From Flavobacteriaceae bacterium UBA3611 (GTDB taxonomy: Bacteria; Bacteroidota; Bacteroidia; Flavobacteriales; Flavobacteriaceae): a stretch of 64,000 nt of DNA. Position 1 is the stretch's first letter. Each line of letters starts with the position of its first letter. The notes beneath the pieces were generated by a model, which was given only the letters and a program-made list of their open reading frames with translations, searched no databases and was not told the DNA's origin. The DNA is taken from NCBI GenBank assembly GCA_002375495.1, contig DFLU01000012.1, forward strand, positions 624,269 through 688,268, in the 5' to 3' direction. The position numbers and the translations under genes are program-made. Positions 1-8,771 of this stretch are shown here, one piece after another.

Positions 1-69
1 ATAGCAGTTCTAAAAAATTCCAAAGAAGAACGTATGGAGCATTTTAAGAACGCATTTTATCATTTTTAG
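1..69 (+). CDS. 3' end of an upstream gene (partial, unidentified)
   Basis: Frame 1 is open from the first base to a TAG at 67-69 and gives 22 residues ending in HFKNAFYHF. The composition (Lys, Glu, Phe, His) looks like a normal protein C-terminus and the next gene has its own promoter after it. The piece is too short to identify a family, and a chance open frame is possible. Confidence 0.35.
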   Translation: MAVLKNSKEERMEHFKNAFYHF

Positions 70-112
70 GGAGTGCTGTACCCATTCACACCCTATTTTA
101 GAAGAGAAAAAA

Positions 113-120
113 TACCTTTG
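113..120 (+). promoter_or_regulatory. Bacteroidota -7 element (TACCTTTG) of the AraC-type gene
   Basis: TACCTTTG matches the phylum consensus TAnnTTTG and sits 14 bases before the ATG at 135, leaving a short leader. No clear -33 TTG was found at the usual spacing, so this is a half match. Confidence 0.5.
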
Positions 121-134
121 TAGAAAATCGCAGT

Positions 135-1259
135 ATGCCGATTACTTTTGAACTTATAGATATATTGATCTTTGTTGGAGTTTGCCAAGGAGTTTTTCTA
201 GCGCTTACCATGCAACGTATTGTAAATACGAATAAACGTGCCAACAGCATCCTTACCGTGCTCATCGCCATTTCAACGTTCATGTTAATAGGTAGGTTCT
301 TGATGATTCGCTACTTTTCTGAATGGGTTTTTTATCTGGGCATCCTTTTTGATGTTGTCATTTTTCTGTTCGGACCTCTTTTTTATTGGTATACCCGTAC
401 CTTTTTATATTCCGAAGAAACGGAGAAACCGCTAGCGAAAGCGCACTTTATACCCGCTGTATTATTTTCAATTTTTGTAATAGTAATTTATGTAACCTAT
501 ACGCCAACTACCTATTTGGAAGCATACCAACAGGGTGTACTCACAGTACCCTTTCAAATCATACTCGCTAGTGCAATTTTGGTGAATCTGTATTATCTCT
601 TCCGTTCGTTTAAAGTATTATATGCATATAAGAAAGAATATAAACAGGCGTTTTCATTTCAGCAGAACCCTATCCAATACATAGCATTTTTTCTTGTTAC
701 CATAGCGGTTATTATCATATTATGGGCCCTGAGTTTTTTGAGTGGTTTTTTTGAAAATAGATGGTTGTCATTTATTGATTACGATTTGGTCTGGGCGGCA
801 ATTCCCTGCTTTATTTACATTATTGGATATTTCAGCTTAAAACAGCCAGAATTGTTTCGTGTTCCTATGAAACAAAAAACTGCGAATAATAAAGAAAGAC
901 TGAATACCGCCGAACAACAACTCCTTCAAGAAAAATTAGATAGCTTGATGGTAAACGACAAAATATTCTTACAACCCCACCTTACCCTTTCAACCGTTGC
1001 TGAAATGTTACAAACTTCTACAAACAACGTTTCCTGGCTTTTGAACAATGTTTACGAAACCACTTTTTACGACTTTGTAAATCGATACCGTGTTGAAGAA
1101 TTTGTACAAAAGGTTGAGAACAATGAGCATTTACGGCATACCATATTGGCATTGTCGCTAGATGTAGGGTTTAATTCAAAATCTACCTTCAACAAAGCTT
1201 TTAAACTACACAAGCAAGATACCCCCAGTAATTTTATTAAAAAACACCACGCTGCCTAA
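135..1259 (+). CDS. Membrane-anchored AraC-family transcriptional regulator
   Basis: The 374-residue protein has a hydrophobic N-terminal part of about six or seven membrane segments (roughly residues 1-245), then a cytoplasmic C-terminal AraC/HTH_18 DNA-binding domain (about 265-370). The second helix-turn-helix is visible around LSLDVGFNSKSTFNKAFK near the end. This membrane plus HTH_18 design is common in Flavobacteriia and is thought to link an envelope signal to transcription. Target and signal are unknown. The start at 135 fits the promoter just upstream. A second gene of the same architecture lies at 57083. Confidence 0.85.
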   Translation: MPITFELIDILIFVGVCQGVFLALTMQRIVNTNKRANSILTVLIAISTFMLIGRFLMIRYFSEWVFYLGILFDVVIFLFGPLFYWYTRTFLYSEETEKPLAKAHFIPAVLFSIFVIVIYVTYTPTTYLEAYQQGVLTVPFQIILASAILVNLYYLFRSFKVLYAYKKEYKQAFSFQQNPIQYIAFFLVTIAVIIILWALSFLSGFFENRWLSFIDYDLVWAAIPCFIYIIGYFSLKQPELFRVPMKQKTANNKERLNTAEQQLLQEKLDSLMVNDKIFLQPHLTLSTVAEMLQTSTNNVSWLLNNVYETTFYDFVNRYRVEEFVQKVENNEHLRHTILALSLDVGFNSKSTFNKAFKLHKQDTPSNFIKKHHAA

Positions 1260-1340
1260 CTTTTTTGTAGTGCTGTATGCAAACGGTCGATAGGAATGCA
1301 AGTACCTTCTATGTTTACTGAAATTTTAAAATTCAGAAAT

Positions 1341-2456
1341 ATGAAAAACTTTGTACTTATTATTGTTTGGTCAGTTCTTGCACTGCAACCACTAATCTCA
1401 CAAACCGTAACCACCTTCACTTTTGGTGATCCAGACGATGCTATTGCGCTTGATAGTAACGGAAATATCTACGCTGCCGGATTTATCGATGGATCTATCT
1501 TTAAGTTTACCCCCGATGGTACAGGCAGTAATTTTATAACAGGCCTAGAAAATGCCAACGGAATTGATTTTGACAGCAGTGATAATCTTTATGTAAACGA
1601 TTGGAACGCAAACGAATTATTACGATATCTCATTGATGGCACGTTAGATGATGCAATTACCATACCTGGCAATCCGTCGGGAATGCTCAAGGCAATCGAT
1701 AATGATGATATGATCTATACACGGTATGGCGCAAATACGATTAATAGGATTACGCCAGATGGGGTAATTACCCAAATCTCTGATGCTCCAGAACTGAATG
1801 GACCCGTCGGATTAGCATACGACGAAAATGGAAACCTATATGTGGGCAATTACAACAATAGAGAAATATACCGGGTAGGCACCAACGGCGGATTGTCTTA
1901 TATAGCCACTGTGGGAGGTAGCTCTAATTTAGGATTTATTGCTTTCGCACAAGGCCGCTTATGGGGCACGGTGCTGGGAGAGCATAAAATTTACACGATT
2001 AATCATAACGCTACTGATGATGTGACCCTTTTTGCAGGAAGTATGGCTGGCTCTCAAGACGGTCCTATTGCGCAAGCTACATTTAATAGACCCAACGGAA
2101 TTCGGTTTAATGATGATGAAACCATACTGTACGTTACCGATTTTGGAACTAAAAATCTAAGGGTAATCACAGAGATTTCGCTAGGGGTTTCTTCGGAAAC
2201 TTTCAATGCGACGCAAATTGCATTGTATCCCAATCCGTCGGCAGACATACTTCAAGTGCGAAGTACAGGGCTATTGGGATCAATCACTATTCAACTTTAT
2301 TCGGGTGATGGAAAGCTACTGAAAGAATTTGCAACAGTAGAAAGCGCAGCGACTTGTATTAAAGCAATCGATGTTTCAGATTTGGCAAGCGGAACCTATT
2401 TTATTACCATTCGCGATAGCAAGGGCGCAGTTACCAAACAATGGATTAAAAAATAG
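1341..2456 (+). CDS. Secreted NHL-repeat/SMP-30-like beta-propeller protein with T9SS type A sorting domain
   Basis: I place the start at 1341 rather than 1296, because the ATG there begins a clean signal peptide (MKNFVLIIVWSVLALQPLIS). The mature part has repeated blocks of the type DSNGNIYAAGF, DSSDNLYVNDW and DENGNLYVGNY, typical of NHL or gluconolactonase-like propellers. The last ~80 residues begin LYPNPSADILQV and end in a Lys-rich tail, which is the T9SS type A C-terminal domain. The protein is probably exported across the outer membrane by T9SS. Ligand or enzymatic activity is not evident. Confidence 0.8.
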   Translation: MKNFVLIIVWSVLALQPLISQTVTTFTFGDPDDAIALDSNGNIYAAGFIDGSIFKFTPDGTGSNFITGLENANGIDFDSSDNLYVNDWNANELLRYLIDGTLDDAITIPGNPSGMLKAIDNDDMIYTRYGANTINRITPDGVITQISDAPELNGPVGLAYDENGNLYVGNYNNREIYRVGTNGGLSYIATVGGSSNLGFIAFAQGRLWGTVLGEHKIYTINHNATDDVTLFAGSMAGSQDGPIAQATFNRPNGIRFNDDETILYVTDFGTKNLRVITEISLGVSSETFNATQIALYPNPSADILQVRSTGLLGSITIQLYSGDGKLLKEFATVESAATCIKAIDVSDLASGTYFITIRDSKGAVTKQWIKK

Positions 2457-2463
2457 CTTTTGG

Positions 2464-2505
2464 TTGTTGCGGTCTTCGGGTCTTTAAACCCGAAGACCGC
2501 AACAA
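2464..2505. terminator. Bidirectional intrinsic terminator
   Basis: Perfect 18-base inverted repeat (arms 2464-2481 and 2488-2505, 6-base loop), G+C rich in the stem and followed by TTTT on the plus strand. It lies between two convergent genes, so it can serve both. The minus-strand gene's stop codon starts 3 bases beyond it. Confidence 0.9.
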
Positions 2506-2507
2506 TT

Positions 2508-3395
2508 TTACAAAGAAGCCTGCTTTGCTTTAATAAGTTCGCTTATTTTATATAAAACAATAATTTCTAGAACTATAGTAACACTTAAAAGAAGATATCC
2601 CCCTAAAGCAAAAAATACGGAGGTAAATAATGCATAAGTTACGATTTGAAAAATACCTGTAACGATTGCAATAGTTCCAATGGCCTTTTGCAATCGTATT
2701 ACGGCAATTCCCATCAAGAGCCCTATGATGCCAAAAGAAAATGATTCTATAATTAGAATCGAGCCATCGTTCAGAGGTTCATAAAATAGGGACGCAATAT
2801 CCAACGCGTAATAGGCTATATTAAAAATGAGCATGATGAATACAACTATCTTTAAAAGGTAGTTGTTTAAAATATTTCCAGCTAAAATAAAACCGCGAAG
2901 AAATAGTATGATAGCGGCTAATACGGCCAGTTTTAAAGGTATGTAAATGTAGGTTGGATAAAATGAAGCCGAATTATTTTCAAATAATCTAAAGGCATCT
3001 GCTGGAACTTCAGCAAATCCTAGTATAAAATAAACAATACCTGCTATCCAGGCAATCTTTAAATGTTTGGTAAGAAAATGAGCCTGTTTGGTATCGTCAA
3101 TTTTTAGAAAAAAAGCTTTTTTTAGCCCGCTTTCAATAGTGCTTTCTGTGAACGTTTCAAAATCTTCGCCTAAAGCTGCCAAAATAGTTTTAACAGTGTA
3201 TGTTCGCGGAATTACTTCGCCTGCTTCTATACGCTGTATGGTGCGTACGCTGATGTTGCATTGTGCTACCAATTCTTCTTGGGTGAGTCCTTTTTCTTGT
3301 CGTAGGGCCAAAATACGTTGCCCGAGTGCTGGTTGTTGCATAGCTTTGTTTTTAAGATGTGAAGCAATGGTACGACGACTCATATTTTTTGACAA
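2508..3395 (-). CDS. XRE-family helix-turn-helix regulator with C-terminal membrane domain
   Basis: 295 residues. An XRE/Cro-type HTH covers about residues 20-75 (LGQRILALRQEKGLTQEELV followed by SVRTIQRIEAG). The rest, about residues 110-290, is a series of six or so hydrophobic segments. This HTH plus membrane-domain layout is a known flavobacterial family of unknown signal. Alternative in-frame starts exist at residues 5 and 19 and would only trim the N-terminus. It is a single gene, divergent from nothing and convergent with the NHL-repeat gene. Confidence 0.8.
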   Translation of the reverse strand: MSKNMSRRTIASHLKNKAMQQPALGQRILALRQEKGLTQEELVAQCNISVRTIQRIEAGEVIPRTYTVKTILAALGEDFETFTESTIESGLKKAFFLKIDDTKQAHFLTKHLKIAWIAGIVYFILGFAEVPADAFRLFENNSASFYPTYIYIPLKLAVLAAIILFLRGFILAGNILNNYLLKIVVFIMLIFNIAYYALDIASLFYEPLNDGSILIIESFSFGIIGLLMGIAVIRLQKAIGTIAIVTGIFQIVTYALFTSVFFALGGYLLLSVTIVLEIIVLYKISELIKAKQASL

Positions 3396-3460
3396 TTATT
3401 TTGGTTGAAATTCACCCGACACTTACCCGTCATTATAGTAAATACAAGGTTTTACGAGTT

Positions 3461-6400
3461 TTAAGTTGATTTCTGAAAAGACTGTAATACGTCTAAAACG
3501 CGACGTACTGAAACTACTTTTTCAATCGTTAACAAGAGGCGAAGCCCGTTTCGAGTCTGTTTTTCTTTCATCTTTACTTGTGGCGAATGGGTCTGCACAA
3601 ACTGAAGCATTTTACTGAAGGCCGGACTCTGGTAAAAATCGCTTTGTTGGTCGCTGATAAAATAACCAACAAACCTCCCTTTTTTCATAACCACACGTTC
3701 TAGTCCCATGGCAATAGCTGCCCATTTAATACGAACACTATTCATTAAATCTTCAACTTCTTTAGGCAACTCGCCAAATCGGTCAATCAATTCTTTTTCA
3801 AATTTCTGTAGTTCGGTCTCTGTTTTAAGATCGTTTAATTTGGTATACAAATTCAAGCGTTCGGTAATATTATTTACATAATCATCTGGGAACAGTAGTT
3901 CAAAATCGGTATCGATAGTCACTTCTTTTACAAAAGCACGATTCTTAAAGTTTTTATCTGTTTCCGAATACAAATCTTTAAATTCTTTTTCTTTTAATTC
4001 TTCAATGGCTTCGGCCAAGATTTTTTGGTAGGTTTCAAACCCAATTTCATTTATAAAACCGCTCTGTTCACCACCTAATAAATCTCCTGCTCCGCGGATT
4101 TCTAAATCTTTCATGGCAATATTGAGCCCACTACCTAATTCGCTAAACTGCTCTAATGCGGTAATTCGCTTTCGGGCTTCTTCAGTCATAGCAGAATAGG
4201 GCGGAGTGATAAAATAGCAGAATGCTTTCTTGTTGCTTCTACCCACCCGACCACGCATTTGGTGCAAATCTGAAAGTCCGAAGTTATTAGCATTATTGAT
4301 AAAGATGGTGTTGGCATTCGGCACATCTAATCCACTTTCAATAATTGTGGTTGATACTAACACATCAAACTCATTGTTCATAAACCGAAGCATCAGGTCT
4401 TCTAGTTTTTTCCCTTCCATTTGGCCGTGACCGATTCCTATTTTCGCATCTGGGACCAAACGTTGTAACATGCCGGCTACTTCCTTGATGTTTTCAATAC
4501 GATTGTGCACAAAAAATACCTGTCCGCCACGCGAAATCTCATAGCGTACTGCATCGCGAATGGTTTCCTCGCCAAAACGAATGACATGGGTTTCTACCGG
4601 ATATCGGTTTGGAGGTGGCGTGGTAATCACACTGAGGTCACGTGCAGCCATCAAACTAAACTGAAGGGTACGCGGTATCGGGGTTGCGGTTAAGGTGAGT
4701 GTATCTACGTTTTCTTTAATGGTCTTCAGTTTGTCTTTTACGGAAACACCAAATTTTTGCTCTTCGTCAATAATCAGAAGACCAAGATCTTTAAAAGTAA
4801 CAGCCTTACTCACCAATTGATGGGTTCCAATCACGATGTCCAACGATCCGTCTTTGAGCCCGTCTAACACGGCGCGGCGTTGTTTCGCACTTCTAAAACG
4901 GTTCAGGTAATCTACATTTACAGGCATGTCTGCCAGGCGTTCGCTAAAGGTTTTATAATGCTGAAATGCAAGAATGGTGGTGGGTACTAAAATAGCCACT
5001 TGCTTGCCATTGTCTACCGCTTTAAAAGCAGCCCGCACGGCAACTTCTGTCTTTCCGAAGCCAACATCACCACATACGAGGCGGTCCATTGGGCGTTCAC
5101 TTTCCATATCAGCTTTTACATCGGCTGTAGCTGCGCTTTGGTCTAGGGTGTCTTCAAACATAAAACTAGACTCCAACTCGTGTTGCAAGTAGCTGTCAGG
5201 ATCGTACTGAAATCCTTTTTGAAGTCTTCGCTTGGCATACAGCTCGATAAGATTGAAAGCAATTTGTTTGACACGCGTCTTTGTTTTCTGTTTTAGTTTT
5301 TTCCAAGCAGCGCTTCCTAGTTTGTAAATCTTCGGAGTGGTTCCGTCTTTACCGTTGTATTTTGAAATTTTATGAAGCGAATGGATGCTGAGGTACAAAA
5401 TATCCCGTTCGCCATAAATCAGTTTGATCGCTTCCTGTTGTTTGCCTTCCACGTCAATTTTTTGGAGTCCGCCAAAACGTCCGATACCGTGGTCTATATG
5501 CGTAACATAATCGCCCACTTCAAGGTTGGTGAGTTCTTTTAAGGTGATGGCTTGCTTCTTAGCATAACCATTTTTCAAACTGAACTTATGGTAGCGTTCA
5601 AAAATTTGATGGTCGGTATAGCAAACGTTTCTATTTTCGTGGTCTATAAATCCTTGGTATAGCGGAAAAACGATGGTTTCGAACTGATCTACATGCTGTT
5701 GGGCGTCTTCAAAAATATCGTGGAAACGCTTCGCTTGCGACTCGCTGCTACAGAAAATATAGTTAGTATAACCATCCGCGGTATTCCGGTTTAGGTTTTC
5801 GATCAGCAAATTAAACTGCTTGTTGAAAGAAGGCTGGGGAACCGTGCTGAAAGATATGGTCTGGCTATTCGTATTAGAAACTCCTTTAAAAGTTACAGTG
5901 GTGAACTTGTCTAGTTGTTCTTGCAACAAATTTGAAGTGCAAAACAATTCACTCGGCGTGCTCATTTTTACTTCACCTTGTTGCTTGTTATATGCTTCAG
6001 TTGCCTTGCTGAAAAGTTTGTCTATGGCACTGCCCAATAGCTCTTTGTTTTTAAGACAGACAACTGTTTTTGAAGAAATATAACTCAGAAAACTCTCTCT
6101 TGTCTCACTGAGCGCAGTCGAAGTGCCAGTTAAGCCCTTGTTTTCTATATTTGGTATGATTGAAATTTTCTTCAATTGTTCCAACGAAAGTTGCGTTTCT
6201 ACATCGAAGGTTCGAATACTGTCTACTTCATCACCAAAAAATTCGATGCGGTAGGGTTCATCGTTGCTGAAACTGAACACATCCAAGATACCACCACGAA
6301 CTGAAAACTCACCCGGCTCAGTCACAAAATCGGTTCTTTTAAAATTATATTCGAAAAGGACTTCATTCACAAATTCGATAGAAACCGTGTCATTTACTGA

Positions 6401-6850
6401 AAGTTTGAGGGTGTTTTTCTCTAGTTCCTTTTTGGTAACCACCTTTTCGAACAATGCTTCAGGGTAGGTTACAATAAGCGCTGGTTTTCTGCGAGAATTG
6501 ATACGGTTTAGCACTTCACTTCGCAACAGCACGTTTGCATTATCGGTATCTTCTCCCGATATCGCATCGGGATGATACGGTCTGCGATAGCTTCCTGGGT
6601 AGAATAGTACCGTATCGTCACCCAATAAATTTTCGAGGTCGTTTAGGTGATATGCGGCTTCCTCTTTGTCGTTTAAAATGATAAGAAAAGGAAGCTCTGA
6701 AGTTTTGAAGGTTTCAGCAACAACCAATGAAGTAGCACTTCCTACCAAGCCATTAGCTTCAATTATTGGTTCAGAATTGGCAATAGCATCCCGAAGTTTT
6801 CCGAGTGCGGAAGACTTTGAAAAAAGGGAACGAACTAGCGTTTTACTCAT
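3461..6850 (-). CDS. mfd: Transcription-repair coupling factor Mfd
   Basis: 1129 residues, the normal size. Mfd removes RNA polymerase stalled at DNA lesions and recruits UvrA. Visible parts: UvrB-like N-terminal modules, the RNA polymerase-interacting CarD-like domain near residue 445 (DYVTHIDHGIGRFGG), Walker A near 595 (GDVGFGKTE), the DEEQ box near 693 (LLIIDEEQKFGV), TATPIPRTL, and the translocation motif region RGRVGRSNKKAF near 868. The ATG lies just after a TATCTTTG -7 element at 6858-6865, which would give an almost leaderless mRNA. Residues about 242-250 are encoded by a dispersed repeat inserted in frame (separate entry). Confidence 0.98.
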   Translation of the reverse strand: MSKTLVRSLFSKSSALGKLRDAIANSEPIIEANGLVGSATSLVVAETFKTSELPFLIILNDKEEAAYHLNDLENLLGDDTVLFYPGSYRRPYHPDAISGEDTDNANVLLRSEVLNRINSRRKPALIVTYPEALFEKVVTKKELEKNTLKLSVNDTVSIEFVNEVLFEYNFKRTDFVTEPGEFSVRGGILDVFSFSNDEPYRIEFFGDEVDSIRTFDVETQLSLEQLKKISIIPNIENKGLTGTSTALSETRESFLSYISSKTVVCLKNKELLGSAIDKLFSKATEAYNKQQGEVKMSTPSELFCTSNLLQEQLDKFTTVTFKGVSNTNSQTISFSTVPQPSFNKQFNLLIENLNRNTADGYTNYIFCSSESQAKRFHDIFEDAQQHVDQFETIVFPLYQGFIDHENRNVCYTDHQIFERYHKFSLKNGYAKKQAITLKELTNLEVGDYVTHIDHGIGRFGGLQKIDVEGKQQEAIKLIYGERDILYLSIHSLHKISKYNGKDGTTPKIYKLGSAAWKKLKQKTKTRVKQIAFNLIELYAKRRLQKGFQYDPDSYLQHELESSFMFEDTLDQSAATADVKADMESERPMDRLVCGDVGFGKTEVAVRAAFKAVDNGKQVAILVPTTILAFQHYKTFSERLADMPVNVDYLNRFRSAKQRRAVLDGLKDGSLDIVIGTHQLVSKAVTFKDLGLLIIDEEQKFGVSVKDKLKTIKENVDTLTLTATPIPRTLQFSLMAARDLSVITTPPPNRYPVETHVIRFGEETIRDAVRYEISRGGQVFFVHNRIENIKEVAGMLQRLVPDAKIGIGHGQMEGKKLEDLMLRFMNNEFDVLVSTTIIESGLDVPNANTIFINNANNFGLSDLHQMRGRVGRSNKKAFCYFITPPYSAMTEEARKRITALEQFSELGSGLNIAMKDLEIRGAGDLLGGEQSGFINEIGFETYQKILAEAIEELKEKEFKDLYSETDKNFKNRAFVKEVTIDTDFELLFPDDYVNNITERLNLYTKLNDLKTETELQKFEKELIDRFGELPKEVEDLMNSVRIKWAAIAMGLERVVMKKGRFVGYFISDQQSDFYQSPAFSKMLQFVQTHSPQVKMKEKQTRNGLRLLLTIEKVVSVRRVLDVLQSFQKST
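6102..6127. repeat. Dispersed cactgag/cgaagtg repeat inside mfd
   Basis: On the plus strand this reads gtctcactgagcgcagtcg followed by aagtgcc, a well-known type of dispersed flavobacterial repeat. A relative lies between sufD and sufS at 38818-38892. Here it keeps the mfd frame open and encodes roughly TSTALSETRE in a surface linker of the N-terminal UvrB-like half. That it is an insertion is inferred from the sequence match, not from an alignment of Mfd homologues. Confidence 0.6.
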
Positions 6851-6857
6851 TGGTTGG

Positions 6858-6865
6858 CAAAGATA
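6858..6865 (-). promoter_or_regulatory. -7 element (TATCTTTG) of mfd
   Basis: The minus strand reads TATCTTTG, matching TAnnTTTG. Transcription would begin about 6-7 bases on, at or next to the mfd ATG, so mfd may be leaderless or nearly so. No -33 TTG at normal spacing. Confidence 0.4.
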
Positions 6866-6952
6866 ATCTGCATACAGTTCTTATAAAACCGAAATATGAA
6901 CTTTATCATTTTGATAACACAGCTTGCGGGTGGCTTTATGTACTTTTCAGTC

Positions 6953-8305
6953 ATGGGAATAAAAGAATACGACGTATTTGTAATAGGAACAGGAACCGCA
7001 GGAAAAGGTGTAGCCATAGATTGTGTAAAAGACGGAATGAAAGTAGCCATAGCCGACAATCGTGAATATGGCGGCACTTGCCCAAACCGTGGTTGCGACC
7101 CGAAAAAAGTGCTAGTTGGAGTTACCGAAGCCTTTAAAATGGCAAACAATTTAAAGGGAAAGGGAATTTCCGAAGTGCCAGAAATGAATTGGCAGGATGT
7201 TCAGAAATTTAAAGAACGTTTTACAGATGCCATACCCGCTGCCACCGAAAAAAAGTTGAAAAAACTAGGGATCGATATGTACCACCAATCGCCAAAGTTT
7301 TTAGATGAACAAACCTTATCTGTAGAGGGTAAGACCGTGAGCGCAAAAAAGATTGTGATTGCAACTGGGCAAAAGCCTCTAGAGCTCAAAATCCCTGGCA
7401 GGGAGCATTTGCTTACCAGTGAAGACTTTCTACATCAACCATCACTACCATCGGAAATCATTTTTATCGGCGCTGGATATATTGGAATGGAGTTCGCCCA
7501 TGTTGCCGCTCGTTTTGGTGCTAAAGTGACAGTGATCGAGTTTGCAGATAGACCACTTGCGCCGTTTGAGGAAGATATTGTGAATTATCTTACAGAGGCT
7601 TCAGAAGCATTGGGCATCGAATTTATCTTTAATGCGGAAGCCACCCAAGTAGAAAAGCTACGAACCAATTATCGTGTGACCTATAAACAAAACGCCAAAA
7701 CACAAACGGTAAAAGCAAAAGCAGTTTATAATACGGCGGGGCGGGTTCCGTCTATAGATGAATTAGATCTTGACAAGGGAAATGTGGCATTTGAGAAAGG
7801 CGGCATTTCCGTAAACGAATATTTGCAAAATACGACCAACAAAAATGTGTATGCTTGCGGCGACGTGTCTGCGAGCGGCACCATGCCGTTAACACCCGTT
7901 TCTTCGCAAGAATCGCGGGTGGTCTCTATAAATTTGAGAAAGGAGAATACTGAAAAAATCGATTTCCCGCCAGTGCCTTCTGTTGTATTTACGTTGCCGC
8001 AATTGGCTGCTATCGGACTTACAGAAGCGGAGGCAAAGGAGCAAGGGTATGATATTGTGGTAGAACATAAAAACGTACCGCATTGGTTTAATGCGAAACA
8101 AATTGGAGAAGAAATTTACGCCTATAAAACCATCGTCGACAAGAAACGGAATTTGATTCTAGGAGCACATATTTGTGGTGCCCATGCCGACGAAATGATC
8201 AACTTGTTTGTGCTTGCCATGTGCGGCAAACTTAAAGTGGAAGACCTCAAACAAATGGTCTTTGCGTATCCCACTTGGGGGAATGACATCAAGGGAATGG
8301 TTTGA
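6953..8305 (+). CDS. FAD/NAD(P)-dependent pyridine nucleotide-disulphide oxidoreductase family protein
   Basis: 450 residues from the ATG at 6953. The upstream in-frame ATG at 6896 adds an unlikely hydrophobic stretch before the Rossmann fold. FAD-binding GTGTAGKG lies at residues 12-19, a redox-type CPNRGC pair at Cys43/Cys48, a second Rossmann motif FIGAGYIGMEF, and the second FAD motif YACGDV. The fold is that of glutathione/mercuric/dihydrolipoyl reductases. The C-terminal HPTxxE motif, whose His-Glu pair serves thiol chemistry in classic members, is YPTWGND here. The usual acid-base catalyst is therefore missing and the substrate is uncertain. The final codons (KGMV, stop) are the unit repeated in the array that follows. 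Confidence 0.85.
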   Translation: MGIKEYDVFVIGTGTAGKGVAIDCVKDGMKVAIADNREYGGTCPNRGCDPKKVLVGVTEAFKMANNLKGKGISEVPEMNWQDVQKFKERFTDAIPAATEKKLKKLGIDMYHQSPKFLDEQTLSVEGKTVSAKKIVIATGQKPLELKIPGREHLLTSEDFLHQPSLPSEIIFIGAGYIGMEFAHVAARFGAKVTVIEFADRPLAPFEEDIVNYLTEASEALGIEFIFNAEATQVEKLRTNYRVTYKQNAKTQTVKAKAVYNTAGRVPSIDELDLDKGNVAFEKGGISVNEYLQNTTNKNVYACGDVSASGTMPLTPVSSQESRVVSINLRKENTEKIDFPPVPSVVFTLPQLAAIGLTEAEAKEQGYDIVVEHKNVPHWFNAKQIGEEIYAYKTIVDKKRNLILGAHICGAHADEMINLFVLAMCGKLKVEDLKQMVFAYPTWGNDIKGMV

Positions 8306-8740
8306 TGAAGTCGAAGTCGAAGTTGAAGCCAAACTAGAAGATAATATTAGAAACACCATTCTCCCAAGTATTGGGGTGGTTGTTCTCGAAAAACGGTATA
8401 CTGCGCAGCAGTGTTTTTGCGAGAACTTTGCGTTCTGTCTTTTAAAAGGGTATGGTCTAGTGAAATTATTGTCGTAGCCCTAGCTGTATTTCGAATAGAA
8501 GCACTATTTTCCCAAGTATTGGGGTGGTTGTTCTCGAAAAATGCTATACTGCGCAGCAGTGTTTTTGCGAGAACTTTGCGTTCTGTCTTTTAAAAGGGAA
8601 TGGTTTGATGAAGTCGAAGTCGAAGTTGAAGCCAAACAAGAAGATAATATTAGAAACACCATTCTCCCGAGTATTGGGGTGGTTGTTCTCGAAAAACGGT
8701 ATACTGCGCAGCAGTGTTTTTGCGAGAACTTTGCGTTCTG
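8291..8740 (+). repeat. Tandem array of three ~150-bp units starting with the oxidoreductase 3' end
   Basis: Units: A 8291-8445, B 8446-8593, C 8594-8740. Each begins with AAGGG(A/T)ATGG, i.e. the last codons K-G-M-V-stop of the preceding gene, then a ~60-70 base spacer, then a conserved half with a long hairpin. Units A and C are almost identical. B is diverged in its first half but still reads AAG GGT ATG GTC TAG, again KGMV-stop with synonymous changes and another stop codon. No protein gene is supported here: the open frames over the array are by-products of the repeat. This fills the gap between 8306 and 8771. Confidence 0.85.
8382..8426. other. Hairpin in repeat unit A (copies at 8530-8574 and 8685-8729)
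   Basis: Arms GTTCTCG(AAAAAC) and GTTTTTGCGAGAAC pair with one bulged base. The interior contains the palindrome CTGCGCAG. The hairpin is nearly the same in all three units, better conserved than the spacer. It could end transcription of the oxidoreductase gene or be a REP-like mobile hairpin. Confidence 0.7.
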
Positions 8741-8771
8741 CTAATAATTGAAACAGTCTGATATTGAATAA

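Noticed and set aside
8306..8760. Several 60-90-residue open frames over the first array
   Set aside because: They repeat the same peptide once per repeat unit, have no start context and follow from the repeats.
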